19,075 nt of DNA from Verrucomicrobiota bacterium (GTDB lineage: Bacteria > Verrucomicrobiota > Verrucomicrobiia > Methylacidiphilales > Verrucolacustridaceae). The stretch covers positions 1 to 19,075 of the forward strand of contig VHDM01000017.1 in the NCBI GenBank assembly GCA_016876055.1. Reading direction: 5' to 3'. The position numbers and the translations under genes are program-made. The stretch's first letter is position 1. Each line of letters begins with the position of its first letter. Below, in pieces: positions 1 through 7,547 of this stretch. The notes beneath the pieces were generated by a model, which ran no database searches, was not told where the DNA came from, and worked only from the letters and a program-made list of their open reading frames with translations.

Positions 1-69
1 GGAGTAGCTCAGCGGTAGAGCAACGGTTTCGTAAACCGTGGGTCACGGGTTCAATCCCCGTCTCCGGCT
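1..69 (+). tRNA. tRNA-Thr (anticodon CGT), 5' end cut off by the window
   Basis: A cloverleaf can be drawn directly. The anticodon stem 23-27/35-39 closes a seven-base loop at 28-34 with anticodon CGT at 30-32, which reads the threonine codon ACG. The T arm has a five-base-pair stem (45-49/57-61) around loop TTCAATC. The 3' acceptor strand CTCCGGC lies at 62-68 with discriminator T at 69. Its partner should be GCCGGAG, but only GGAG is present at 1-4, so three bases of the gene lie before the window. CCA is not encoded. A T-rich run at about 98-109 may end its transcript. Confidence 0.93.
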
Positions 70-109
70 CGGCTTGGCAGCCCCCCTCGCTCTCCGTATT
101 TTTTCTCTT

Positions 110-1564
110 ATGCCGAAAAGCCCGGCCCGAACCCTAGCCCCGGAAACCCGGTTCCTCATCGGCGGCAAACTGGTCGCTGGGGACGGCGATCCCCAGCCGG
201 TCCTGAACCCCCGCACCGGGGAAATCATCGTAAAAATTCCCGAGGCCACCCCCAAACAGGTCGACCTCGCCATCCACGCCGCCGAAAAAGCCTTCGCCAC
301 CTGGGGCCGCACCACCCCCGGCGAACGCGCCGGGCTGCTCCTCAAAATCGCCGATGCCATCGACCAAGAAGCGGAAACCTTCGGCGACCTCGAATGCCAG
401 AACACCGGCAAGCCTCGCCCCGTCTTCATGGCCGACGAGATGCCCGCCGTGAGCGACTGTTTCCGCTTTTACGCCGGTGCCGCCCGCTGCCTCTCCGGAC
501 CGGCTGCCGGGGAGTATATGGCCGGTTACACCTCCATGCTGCGGCGCGACCCCGTGGGCGTGGTCGGCTCCATCGCCCCCTGGAACTTCCCCCTGCAAAT
601 GGCCGCGTGGAAACTCGCCCCCGCCCTCGCGGCCGGCAACAGCATCGTTCTCAAGGCCTCGGAGTTCACCCCCCTCACCGCCCTCTATCTTGGCCGGATT
701 CTCGCGGATCGGCTCCCTTCCGGCGTTGCCAACATCGTGACCGGCCGAGGCCCGATGACCGGTCAGGCTCTCATCTCCCACCCTTTGGTCCGCATGGTCT
801 CCCTTACCGGCAGCGTCTCCACCGGCACGCAGGTCATCGCCGCGGCCGCCGCCGGGCTGAAGCGGACCCACTTGGAGCTAGGTGGCAAAGCCCCGGTCAT
901 CGTGTTCGACGACGCCGACATGGAGGAAGTTGTCCCCGCCCTGAAAAAGTTCGGCTACTACAACGGGGGCCAAGACTGCACCGCCGCCTGCCGCGTTTAC
1001 GCCGGCCCCAAGATCCACGACGACCTGGTCAGCGAACTCGGCAAAGCGGTGAAAACCATCCGCTACAACAAACCCAAGGACGAGGAGAACGACATCGGCC
1101 CCTCCGTCACCGCCGCCCAGTTCGAACGGGTGAAAGGCTTTGTGGCCCGCGCCCGCAACTCCAAGCATATCAAAACCGTGGCCGGGGGATCCCCGGCTGG
1201 GGGCAAAGGTTTCTATTTCGAACCCACCCTGCTCGCCGGGGCCCGCCAAGAGGATGAAGTCGTTCAAAAAGAGGTGTTTGGTCCGGTGGTTTCCGTCACC
1301 AAGTTCAAAACCCCGGAGGAGGCGATCCGCTGGGCCAACGACTCGGAATACGGCTTATCCTCCTCCGTCTGGACCAAGGATGTCTCCAAAGCCATGCAAG
1401 TGGCCGCCGAACTCCGCTACGGCTGCACCTGGATCAATACCCATCTCCTGCTGGTCAGCGAAATGCCCCACGGCGGCCTGAAACGATCCGGCTACGGCAA
1501 GGATCTCTCCATGTTCTCGCTGGAAGAGTACACCGTGCCCAGACACGTGATGGTCAGGTTGTAA
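110..1564 (+). CDS. patD: Aldehyde dehydrogenase, gamma-aminobutyraldehyde (1-pyrroline) dehydrogenase type
   Basis: This 484-residue NAD-dependent aldehyde dehydrogenase most closely recalls PatD/YdcW (Prr), which oxidises 4-aminobutanal from putrescine breakdown to GABA in the cytosol. The resemblance runs end to end: APWNFPLQMAAWKLAPALAAGN near 156-177 is cofactor-domain sequence, LELGGK carries the general base Glu256, and GGQDCTAACR contains the catalytic Cys290. The C-terminal half keeps KEVFGPVVSV and SEMPHGGLKRSGYGKD. The DCTAAC context is typical of PatD rather than of generic betaine-aldehyde enzymes, although PatD-like proteins often also accept betaine aldehyde. I chose the ATG at 110 because it matches the family N terminus; the frame is open back to 38, but that extension would run into the tRNA. 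No Shine-Dalgarno sequence is visible. It looks monocistronic, with no putrescine aminotransferase nearby. Confidence 0.88.
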   Translation: MPKSPARTLAPETRFLIGGKLVAGDGDPQPVLNPRTGEIIVKIPEATPKQVDLAIHAAEKAFATWGRTTPGERAGLLLKIADAIDQEAETFGDLECQNTGKPRPVFMADEMPAVSDCFRFYAGAARCLSGPAAGEYMAGYTSMLRRDPVGVVGSIAPWNFPLQMAAWKLAPALAAGNSIVLKASEFTPLTALYLGRILADRLPSGVANIVTGRGPMTGQALISHPLVRMVSLTGSVSTGTQVIAAAAAGLKRTHLELGGKAPVIVFDDADMEEVVPALKKFGYYNGGQDCTAACRVYAGPKIHDDLVSELGKAVKTIRYNKPKDEENDIGPSVTAAQFERVKGFVARARNSKHIKTVAGGSPAGGKGFYFEPTLLAGARQEDEVVQKEVFGPVVSVTKFKTPEEAIRWANDSEYGLSSSVWTKDVSKAMQVAAELRYGCTWINTHLLLVSEMPHGGLKRSGYGKDLSMFSLEEYTVPRHVMVRL

Positions 1565-1574
1565 GGCCCAGACT

Positions 1575-1634
1575 CTGTAGGGCCCCGCTCCGCCGGGGCC
1601 AATTTTTCGGCTACGATGAAGCTCGGCCTTACAG
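1575..1634. repeat. About 60-bp element bounded by 10-bp inverted repeats
   Basis: CTGTAGGGCC at 1575-1584 and GGCCTTACAG at 1625-1634 are inverted repeats with one mismatch, enclosing the patD terminator hairpin. A third related copy, TGTAAGGCC, overlaps the patD stop codon at about 1559-1567. The arrangement resembles a small REP- or MITE-like intergenic element that has been taken up as a terminator. No transposase is nearby, and whether it is repeated elsewhere in the genome cannot be seen here. Confidence 0.4.
1581..1607 (+). terminator. Rho-independent terminator after patD
   Basis: GGCCCCG at 1581-1587 pairs perfectly with CGGGGCC at 1594-1600 across a six-base loop, and AATTTTT follows at 1601-1607. 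The T tract sits only on the plus-strand side, so it should stop transcripts leaving patD, whose stop codon is 17 bases upstream of the stem. It forms part of the larger inverted-repeat element described separately. Confidence 0.75.
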
Positions 1635-1660
1635 ATTTACCAGTAGGGGCATAGGATTTT

Positions 1661-2599
1661 TCATTCCAAAATCTTTTTGGCAACATCCAGACCACTTTTC
1701 CAAACCGATTCCAACCTCGAGTCCGTCATCGAGTCTCCACAGATAAAAAACCCCTTGGGCAGATCTTTTGGGGCCGGAGCCCCCTCTTTTCGGCGCGCAT
1801 AGCGCCACCGATGGGCGAAGACGGACCCGCGTTTGGATGAATCGAGATTCCAGGCCTTTTCCAACCGCACCTGCAGGTCACTGGCCCAGAACTCCGGATT
1901 TTGCTCGATGTGGTGGCGACTGTATTCGGGCGAAGCTTGGATGACATACACCGTGCATCCTTCCGCTACCCTGCCTCCTTTCACATTTTCACAGGCGATC
2001 CAGGCCAGCGGGTCGTTTCCAGAGCCATCGATGCGCGCATACGCCCCCTCGGCCGTCGATCTTCCAACCAAATATTCCAAAAGGACCGTGAGACAGGGTT
2101 CATATCCTACCTCCGTCACCTTGATTCCCAGGCAAGCAGCCGTTTGCGGCCAGGGGGCGCTGCTCACGACCGCGTCAAACTCCCGCCCCCCTGCCCTCCA
2201 CTTTTTTCCAGATTTCTCCAGCTTGGGCACCTCGGTTTCCGTGACCACCTCCACACCCGCCGCCAATAGCCTCCCCAAACGATTGTTTCCCGAACGCAGA
2301 TAAAACCGCTCCTCTCCTTCCCGGTAAACCACGCCTTTCGGCTCCGCCTGTAGAATCGGCGCCGTCAGTTTCTGCAGCTCCACGCCCGCGACCTCCTCGA
2401 CCTCGCGGCGCACCGCCGGATCCCGCAAAGTGAAATACTGCAACCCATGGTCCACGACGTGTTCGCCAAATTTCCTGGTGGCACATCGACCCGACAAACT
2501 GCGGGATTTCTCCAGCACCGTGACCTGAAGACCTGCTTTTTTTAGCGCCCGCCCGCACACCAGCCCGCTGATCCCCGCCCCAAGAATTCCGATGTTCAC
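1661..2599 (-). CDS. Renalase-like FAD-dependent oxidoreductase
   Basis: A 312-residue flavoprotein of the NAD(P)/FAD-dependent amine oxidase superfamily, closest in layout to bacterial renalase-like proteins. The N terminus is a Rossmann dinucleotide fold: GILGAGISGL at about 4-13, then VLEKSRSLSGRCATR, the region that contacts FAD, then the DHGLQYFTLRDP signature common in this group. The C terminus has GDSMTDSRLESVWKSG, the second FAD-binding stretch. Bacterial renalases oxidise wrongly reduced NAD(P)H isomers, but many relatives have unknown substrates, so the exact reaction is open. Translation starts at a GTG whose last two bases lie in the glnE stop codon (GTGA), so it is probably translated by coupling. 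It is the last gene of the minus-strand operon. Its stop lies 26 bases from the inverted-repeat element. Confidence 0.75.
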   Translation of the reverse strand: MNIGILGAGISGLVCGRALKKAGLQVTVLEKSRSLSGRCATRKFGEHVVDHGLQYFTLRDPAVRREVEEVAGVELQKLTAPILQAEPKGVVYREGEERFYLRSGNNRLGRLLAAGVEVVTETEVPKLEKSGKKWRAGGREFDAVVSSAPWPQTAACLGIKVTEVGYEPCLTVLLEYLVGRSTAEGAYARIDGSGNDPLAWIACENVKGGRVAEGCTVYVIQASPEYSRHHIEQNPEFWASDLQVRLEKAWNLDSSKRGSVFAHRWRYARRKEGAPAPKDLPKGFFICGDSMTDSRLESVWKSGLDVAKKILE

Positions 2600-5202
2600 G
2601 ACTTCGCCGCCAGCTTCTCCGTGACCTGGTCATAAGCACCACGAACTTCCCCGGCCATTTCGGATCCCGCTTTCAGCAAAGCCGGGCCGTCGGGGGCACC
2701 GCATTTTTTCGCCAGCCATTCCCGGTCGAGCCCGGATTTCGGCAGCAGGCTGCCGCCCCGTCCCTCATCCAACCGTAACCACCACTCCACCATGGACCAA
2801 AACTTTAGTCCGGCCTGAAGGGCCTGGGCAACCGTCCGGTCCGTCTTGGCCATTTTTTTCAACACCTCCCCCGTTTCCGGCTCGACCAGGCCTTGCCGCA
2901 TCTGCCACGCCTGGGCGGCAAATTCCACATCAATCAGGCCTCCCCGGCAGGTTTTGTAGGCCCGGTCTTCCTCTCCCTTGGGCACCCGCTCGGTCGCAAT
3001 CCGCTCCCGCATCGCCAGCATCTCTTCCACAAACTTCGGGTCCGACCCCAGTTGCCTCCACCTTGGCTCCACCGCCGGCCAAAACTTGGCGATCGGCTCT
3101 TTCGCCCCGGCCATCGCGCGAGCCCGGCAGAGCGTCTGCACCTCCCACGCCTGGGCTTCCTTGCCGTAGTACTCCCCGTACCGCTTTACCGGCACCGCCA
3201 GAGCTCCCTCGGCGTAAGGCCGCAAACGGAAATCCACCTTGAAAAGGGCTCCTGAAGCCCGCTCCTCGGTCAAAAACTTCACCGCTTTCTGGACCGACTC
3301 CTCCCCTTCCCCCGCCACCAGCAGGTCCAGGTCGGAACCAAAACTTAAGGCATTCCCGCCTAGTTTCCCGAGCCCGATCCACGCCCATTTTCCTTTCCCG
3401 GCAAACTCCCAAGCCCAGCCTAAGCACGCATCCGCCAGCGCCGTGAGCTCCGCTTGCAGCACCGAAATCTCGGCCAGACCCAACAAGCCCCGTAGGGCGA
3501 TTCGCAACTCCTCTCCCCGGACGAATCCACGCACATCGTCCAATGCCTCCTCCGGATCCTTCGGGAGTTTCCAGGCTTTGCGCAGGGCAGCGACGGTGCG
3601 CGGGGTATCGAGGTCCGACTGCGTCACCTCTTCAAAAAGCTCCGGCCGGGCCACCAGGCTCGGCCCCAGAAAACGGCTGCTTTCAAAGAAACGCACCAAG
3701 AGATCCAACGCCTTCGGACTCACACAGAGGCTCTCATACAGGAGTGACCGGGCCCCATAGGACTGCACAAAGTTGGCGAACCCCGCCAGGGCCAAATCCG
3801 GCCGGACACACTCCGCCAAACGCCTTTCCAGCACGGGTTGCATGCGGTGAAAATTCTCCCGCGTGCGGGCGGTGGAGTGAACGTCCCCGGAAGGCGCAAG
3901 GCCCTGCCAAGCGCACAGGGCCGCCTCCGGATCTCGCCAGGGGATTTTTGAGGTCCAACTTCCAACCGCCACCGTCTTCGGCTTCAGTTCCCCAAAGATG
4001 GATTCGTAGACCTTTCGCACCCGGTCCCGGCACTCCCCGATCTCCTTTTCCAGCACCGCGCCCGACTTTTTTCCCAGGGCCCGGGCCAGGGAATCGATTT
4101 CCGCAGGGTCGGCTGGCACCAGATGGGTCTGCCGGATCTGGCGCATCTGGAGAAAATCCTCCAGCCGCCGCCAAAAATCATAGCCGCCCAAAAGCACCTG
4201 CTCTTCCTCGGCCTGAAGGATGCCGAGGATCTTTAGGTTCCGAATCGCCTTGCGCAGGTCATGGGTTTGCAGGGTCGGTTGGGCAGCGCCGTGCAGCAAC
4301 TGCAATCCCAGCACCGGAAACTCCACTTCGCGAAGGCCCCCGCGGCCCCGTTTGATTTCGCGCTCCTTGTCCCCAACGGAGATCAGCTCGTCCTCGGCCC
4401 GTGACTTCTGCTCGAACAGCTCTCCGAGAGCGGAGGGAGTTAAGCCCCTTGGATAGACAAAGCCCTGCAGGGATTGAAATACCTCGTAGGCCGTCTCCTG
4501 GTCCCCCGCCACGCGCCGACCCCGGATCCAGGCGCACCGCTCCCAAATCTCGCCGTACGCACTGTAGAAATCCTCCAAACTTTTCTGCGTGCAGACAAGC
4601 GGGCCACGATCGCCTTCGGGGCGAAGCCGCAAGTCGACCCGGTAAACCAGTTCCCCTCCCTTGGCATCCAGATCCGTGACCAGCGCCCGGGCCAGCCGCG
4701 TGCAGGCATCTTCATCGTCCCCTGCCCCCGCCAGAAAAATCAGATCAATGTCGGAAAAGAAGTTCAGGTCGGCGGCTCCCAGCTTGCCCAGGGCCAAGAT
4801 GGAAAACCCCTGGGTCTGACCCTGATCGGCATCGGGGGCCTTCTCCCGGGCCAGCGTCAGGGCTGTGCCGAGCACAAACTCGGCCAACGCGGTGTAACGG
4901 GTGGAGGAGTCCGCGGCAGGAGGCAAAGTGGCAAAATCATTGAAAGCCAGCCGCACCAGCTCCGCCCGCTGCCATTCCCGCAGGGCCGCGAGGCGGCGGC
5001 TGGGAGCATCCGCCCGCGCCGACAGTTCGGTCCATTCGATCCGGTATTTGCCGATGCTCCGCACCTCCAGCAGGGCCGCCGGGTTCCGTATGCTTGCTGT
5101 TAAATTTTCGTTGGTGGTCAGGATCTCCCGACTTCCCGGGGAAAATTCGAGAAACTTTTCCCACGCCTCGCCGGCGGATCGGCAGCCACTCCGGAGGTTC
5201 AC
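2596..5202 (-). CDS. glnE: Bifunctional glutamine synthetase adenylyltransferase/deadenylylase
   Basis: GlnE adds AMP to glutamine synthetase when nitrogen is plentiful and removes it when nitrogen is scarce, under PII control. Both nucleotidyltransferase halves are present and look active. The N-terminal adenylyl-removing domain has LGKLGAADLNFFSDIDLIF (DxD at 151/153), then RVDLRLRPEGDRGP and GRGGLREVEF. The C-terminal adenylylating domain has GLGKLGGNALSFGSDLDLLV (DxD at 624/626), then DFRLRPYAEG and RGGLIDVEFAAQ. The length is 868 residues against about 946 in E. coli; the N terminus is about 20 residues shorter. I placed the start at the GTG overlapping the rhomboid stop as GTGA. The frame stays open for about 680 more bases upstream, but that stretch is low-complexity shadow of the rhomboid gene. 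The gene is followed by a renalase-like gene through another GTGA overlap. Confidence 0.93.
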   Translation of the reverse strand: MNLRSGCRSAGEAWEKFLEFSPGSREILTTNENLTASIRNPAALLEVRSIGKYRIEWTELSARADAPSRRLAALREWQRAELVRLAFNDFATLPPAADSSTRYTALAEFVLGTALTLAREKAPDADQGQTQGFSILALGKLGAADLNFFSDIDLIFLAGAGDDEDACTRLARALVTDLDAKGGELVYRVDLRLRPEGDRGPLVCTQKSLEDFYSAYGEIWERCAWIRGRRVAGDQETAYEVFQSLQGFVYPRGLTPSALGELFEQKSRAEDELISVGDKEREIKRGRGGLREVEFPVLGLQLLHGAAQPTLQTHDLRKAIRNLKILGILQAEEEQVLLGGYDFWRRLEDFLQMRQIRQTHLVPADPAEIDSLARALGKKSGAVLEKEIGECRDRVRKVYESIFGELKPKTVAVGSWTSKIPWRDPEAALCAWQGLAPSGDVHSTARTRENFHRMQPVLERRLAECVRPDLALAGFANFVQSYGARSLLYESLCVSPKALDLLVRFFESSRFLGPSLVARPELFEEVTQSDLDTPRTVAALRKAWKLPKDPEEALDDVRGFVRGEELRIALRGLLGLAEISVLQAELTALADACLGWAWEFAGKGKWAWIGLGKLGGNALSFGSDLDLLVAGEGEESVQKAVKFLTEERASGALFKVDFRLRPYAEGALAVPVKRYGEYYGKEAQAWEVQTLCRARAMAGAKEPIAKFWPAVEPRWRQLGSDPKFVEEMLAMRERIATERVPKGEEDRAYKTCRGGLIDVEFAAQAWQMRQGLVEPETGEVLKKMAKTDRTVAQALQAGLKFWSMVEWWLRLDEGRGGSLLPKSGLDREWLAKKCGAPDGPALLKAGSEMAGEVRGAYDQVTEKLAAKS

Positions 5203-6035
5203 ACCAACAGATGGGCCCGGCGCAGCAGGGCGCGCTCCCGCGTCGTCAACGGACGCCAGTGTCCGTGCCCCAGCGCATCCAGCAGATCCCGGAGTTCGGA
5301 GCGGAATTTGGCCTCCGGCAACTCCGCCACCGCCAACGCCGCCGCCATCTCCTCCATCCCCTTCCAGGCCGGGCGCGCCAGGACGGGAGGCTCGGGAACT
5401 TCTTTTCTCCAGGCGCGTGCCAAAAGGTAACCCGCCACCAGGCCCCCGATGTGGGCACTGTGGCCGATAAAGGAGAGGGCCGGAACAAAGAGGAAAGCAA
5501 TGCTCAGCCCGATGAAAAATAGGACGGCTTTCCGAGCCCGGATCGGAAAAGGGATCGGAAAAATAAACAGTCGGGCGTCCGGGTAATGCACCGCGAAGGC
5601 GGCCACCACCGCCAGCACCGCTCCGCTGGCCCCAACGATCTCCTGACGGTTTTGGGCCAATACCGATGCGGAAAAGCCCGCCTCCCACCAGGCCTGCCCC
5701 AGAAAAAAGAAAGCGGCCGCCAATCCCCCAGTCAAATACAGGATCGCGAACCGCGTGGAACCCAATCGCGACTCCACCGGCCCGCCAAAAATAGAAAGCG
5801 TCAGCATGTTGAAAAGAATGTGCGTGATCCAAAATCCCACCGGCGGGGCGTGGAGCCACATGTAGGTGAACGGTTCCCACCAAGCCCCCGAAATCAAGTT
5901 GGCGGCGGAGAGCGAAAGAATCTGCCGGATCCAGGAGTCCGCGCCCGGATGGTTGATCGTGAGCAGGACATCGACAAAGGCCACGCCAATGTTGCCAAGA
6001 ATGATTGCCCGGGCGACTGGGGCCGGGTGCTTCAC
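5199..6035 (-). CDS. Rhomboid family intramembrane serine protease
   Basis: A 278-residue multi-spanning inner-membrane protein with the rhomboid active site. HILFN at 72-76 is the conserved loop/TM2 His-xxx-Asn, GASGAV has the nucleophile Ser137, and GHSAHIGG has the catalytic His195, so proteolytic activity is expected. Several hydrophobic segments lie between about residues 10 and 205. A soluble, helical, charged tail of about 70 residues follows (from 209, ending HLLV) and matches no domain I know. Rhomboids cut transmembrane helices of membrane proteins; the substrate here is unknown. The start is a GTG that overlaps the stop of the PHP gene (GTGA), and its own stop overlaps the glnE start the same way. 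No Shine-Dalgarno sequence precedes it. Confidence 0.85.
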   Translation of the reverse strand: MKHPAPVARAIILGNIGVAFVDVLLTINHPGADSWIRQILSLSAANLISGAWWEPFTYMWLHAPPVGFWITHILFNMLTLSIFGGPVESRLGSTRFAILYLTGGLAAAFFFLGQAWWEAGFSASVLAQNRQEIVGASGAVLAVVAAFAVHYPDARLFIFPIPFPIRARKAVLFFIGLSIAFLFVPALSFIGHSAHIGGLVAGYLLARAWRKEVPEPPVLARPAWKGMEEMAAALAVAELPEAKFRSELRDLLDALGHGHWRPLTTRERALLRRAHLLV

Positions 6036-6748
6036 GGGTGCGGGTGCGGGATGTGGTGCCGTTTCTTTCGGGGACGCAGCCGAAAGACGTTGCTCCAGGT
6101 CTTGCGCAGGGCCTGGGTCTTGCTCATGTACCGCTGCTCCAGACCGGCTGCACCCTTGCGAATGGCCGCCAAAGCCCCTTTGACGGTGAAATCATGCAAT
6201 TCCAACACGGTGCAGGCCGTGCCGATCGCCTCCACGTGGTGCGCGTCGCTTCCCGCAGTCATCGCTAAGTCCCGTTTCGTCGCATAATCGTAGGCCCGGC
6301 GGTTGGCCCTTTTAAAGGTCACGGCCGCGTTGAACACCTCGATGGCCTCCAGGGCCAGCTCGTCCAAAATGCTCTCCCGGATCCCCGCCCGAAAATTGTC
6401 GTAAGGATGCGGCGGCACAGCCAGGCCTCCCGCCTCCTGGATCAAACCAACGGCCTCGGCAGGCCCGATCCCCTTCAGATCCGGAAGACGAACCCCCAGC
6501 GCCAACAGATGCCCGGCCGAGGTGGTGATCTCCTGCCCGGGCAGAATCAGAAAGTCGTTCACCGGATGCCCGTCCTCCCGCATCAAACCGTGGGAAAGAA
6601 AATAGTCCACGCAGGCACAGGTGTTGTGATCGGTGATCGCAAACCCGTGCAATCCCCTCTCCTTGGCCGCTTGCACCATTTCCTCCGGTTCGCTCACCCC
6701 ATCGGAGGAAAATCGGGAGTGGCAGTGCAAATCGATCCGGTATTTCAA
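6032..6748 (-). CDS. PHP-domain metal-dependent phosphoesterase
   Basis: A 238-residue protein filled by a PHP domain. Metal ligands are visible in order: DLHCHSRFSSDG (His8, His10), AITDHN (Asp40, His41), PGQEITT (Glu73), PPHPY and GSDAHH near the C terminus. The set fits the TrpH/YciV-like branch, whose members include nucleotide phosphatases and 5'-3' exonucleases; others are histidinol phosphatases, so the substrate is not settled. The tail is basic and histidine-rich (RPRKKRHHIPHPHP). Translation starts at TTG, chosen because MKYRIDLHCHS begins right at the domain and an AGGAG lies four bases upstream. The LolA-like gene ends seven bases before it, and its stop overlaps the rhomboid start. 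Confidence 0.8.
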   Translation of the reverse strand: MKYRIDLHCHSRFSSDGVSEPEEMVQAAKERGLHGFAITDHNTCACVDYFLSHGLMREDGHPVNDFLILPGQEITTSAGHLLALGVRLPDLKGIGPAEAVGLIQEAGGLAVPPHPYDNFRAGIRESILDELALEAIEVFNAAVTFKRANRRAYDYATKRDLAMTAGSDAHHVEAIGTACTVLELHDFTVKGALAAIRKGAAGLEQRYMSKTQALRKTWSNVFRLRPRKKRHHIPHPHP

Positions 6749-6752
6749 GGCA

Positions 6753-6757
6753 CTCCT
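6753..6757 (-). promoter_or_regulatory. Ribosome binding site that fixes the TTG start of the PHP gene
   Basis: On the minus strand AGGAG is followed by four bases and then TTG. The first bases of the site belong to the TAG stop codon of the upstream LolA-like gene (TAGGAG), so ribosomes ending there sit next to the new start. No ATG or GTG in this frame gives a complete PHP domain. Confidence 0.7.
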
Positions 6758-7529
6758 ACAACCCCGACCCCTTTGCCACCGTCTCGATCTGCACGAAAGT
6801 CCGGGACGCGGAAACGTCGGTGCCAGGGGTCAAGCTGGCCACCTTCATCTCCCCGATCACCACCGTGTCCTCCGCTTCAATCACGCTGTTAAAAGTGAAC
6901 CGCTTGATCGCCTGGCCCTTCGCATTGAGGCCGTCCGCCCGGATCATCGTGAGGTAGGTCTTACTGATCCAGTAGCGCACCTTGGCGTAGTTACTCTCCA
7001 CCGGAGGATTCGCCTCATAGGTCCAACAGTCCAGCATCATAATGTTGTCGGTACCGACCAACGTTACATCGGGCCAACGCAGAAAATCGATTCCCAGATC
7101 CTCATAGGCCAGATCCGTCCCCGCTACCTCCTTGGTCTTCTCGGTACCCGTAACCACCTGCCAGACGGCATCGGATTTACCCCTTTTCTGGACCAGGCTC
7201 CCTTCTGGGGCGAAACGCACCCGGATTTGCAGGGGTCGGTCCTGAAACTCAAATTGAATCAGCCGGTCTCTCGTCCGGACGACCACGGGAATCTTTTTTT
7301 CTCCGCTTTGTACCCGCCCTTGCAGGATCAGATCCTTCATCACCAGGGTCCTCCAAAGGAAGTTTTGCATCTGCCGGGGGGTCGGATTTTCGGGAACTTT
7401 TCCCGCCCAAGTGGAGGTATCCTTTTTTTCCGCTTTAAGACGGGCTGAGGGTTGATTCAGGTCTTGGGCCGGCAGGGGCAGGCCCAAGAGGATCAAAATC
7501 AACGAGAAGCAAACGGCTTGGCGTAGCAT
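6756..7529 (-). CDS. Secreted LolA-like (outer membrane lipoprotein-sorting) protein
   Basis: A 257-residue exported protein. MLRQAVCFSLILILLGLPLPAQ is a clear signal peptide (short basic start, hydrophobic core, likely cleavage after PLPA). The mature part looks like the LolA-like superfamily: an all-beta, half-barrel type sequence with WPDVTLVGTD, LDCWTYEANPP, YAKVRYWISKTYLTMIRADG and a closing EMKVASLTPGTDVSASRTF. Known relatives carry lipoproteins or lipids across the periplasm, often with RND-type exporters. No exporter is encoded here, so the cargo is unknown. I chose the ATG at 7529 because the signal peptide begins there and AGGA sits a few bases upstream; an open extension to 7619 would bury the signal peptide. 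It is the first gene of the operon leading to glnE and lies 18 bp from a divergent PAP2 gene. Confidence 0.62.
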   Translation of the reverse strand: MLRQAVCFSLILILLGLPLPAQDLNQPSARLKAEKKDTSTWAGKVPENPTPRQMQNFLWRTLVMKDLILQGRVQSGEKKIPVVVRTRDRLIQFEFQDRPLQIRVRFAPEGSLVQKRGKSDAVWQVVTGTEKTKEVAGTDLAYEDLGIDFLRWPDVTLVGTDNIMMLDCWTYEANPPVESNYAKVRYWISKTYLTMIRADGLNAKGQAIKRFTFNSVIEAEDTVVIGEMKVASLTPGTDVSASRTFVQIETVAKGSGL

Positions 7530-7547
7530 TTTTCCTAACTTACCTTC

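Noticed and set aside
38..109. Upstream extension of patD into the tRNA
   Set aside because: It would start inside the tRNA-Thr gene, and the family N terminus matches the ATG at 110.
1..109. tRNA-Thr as an integration site for a mobile element
   Set aside because: The gene is cut at the window edge, patD is an ordinary metabolic gene, and no integrase or repeated tRNA 3' end is found downstream.
5203..5883. Upstream extension of glnE by about 227 residues
   Set aside because: It overlaps the well-supported rhomboid gene, reads as Gly/Pro/Arg-rich noise, and the GTG at 5202 with GTGA overlap gives a normal GlnE length.
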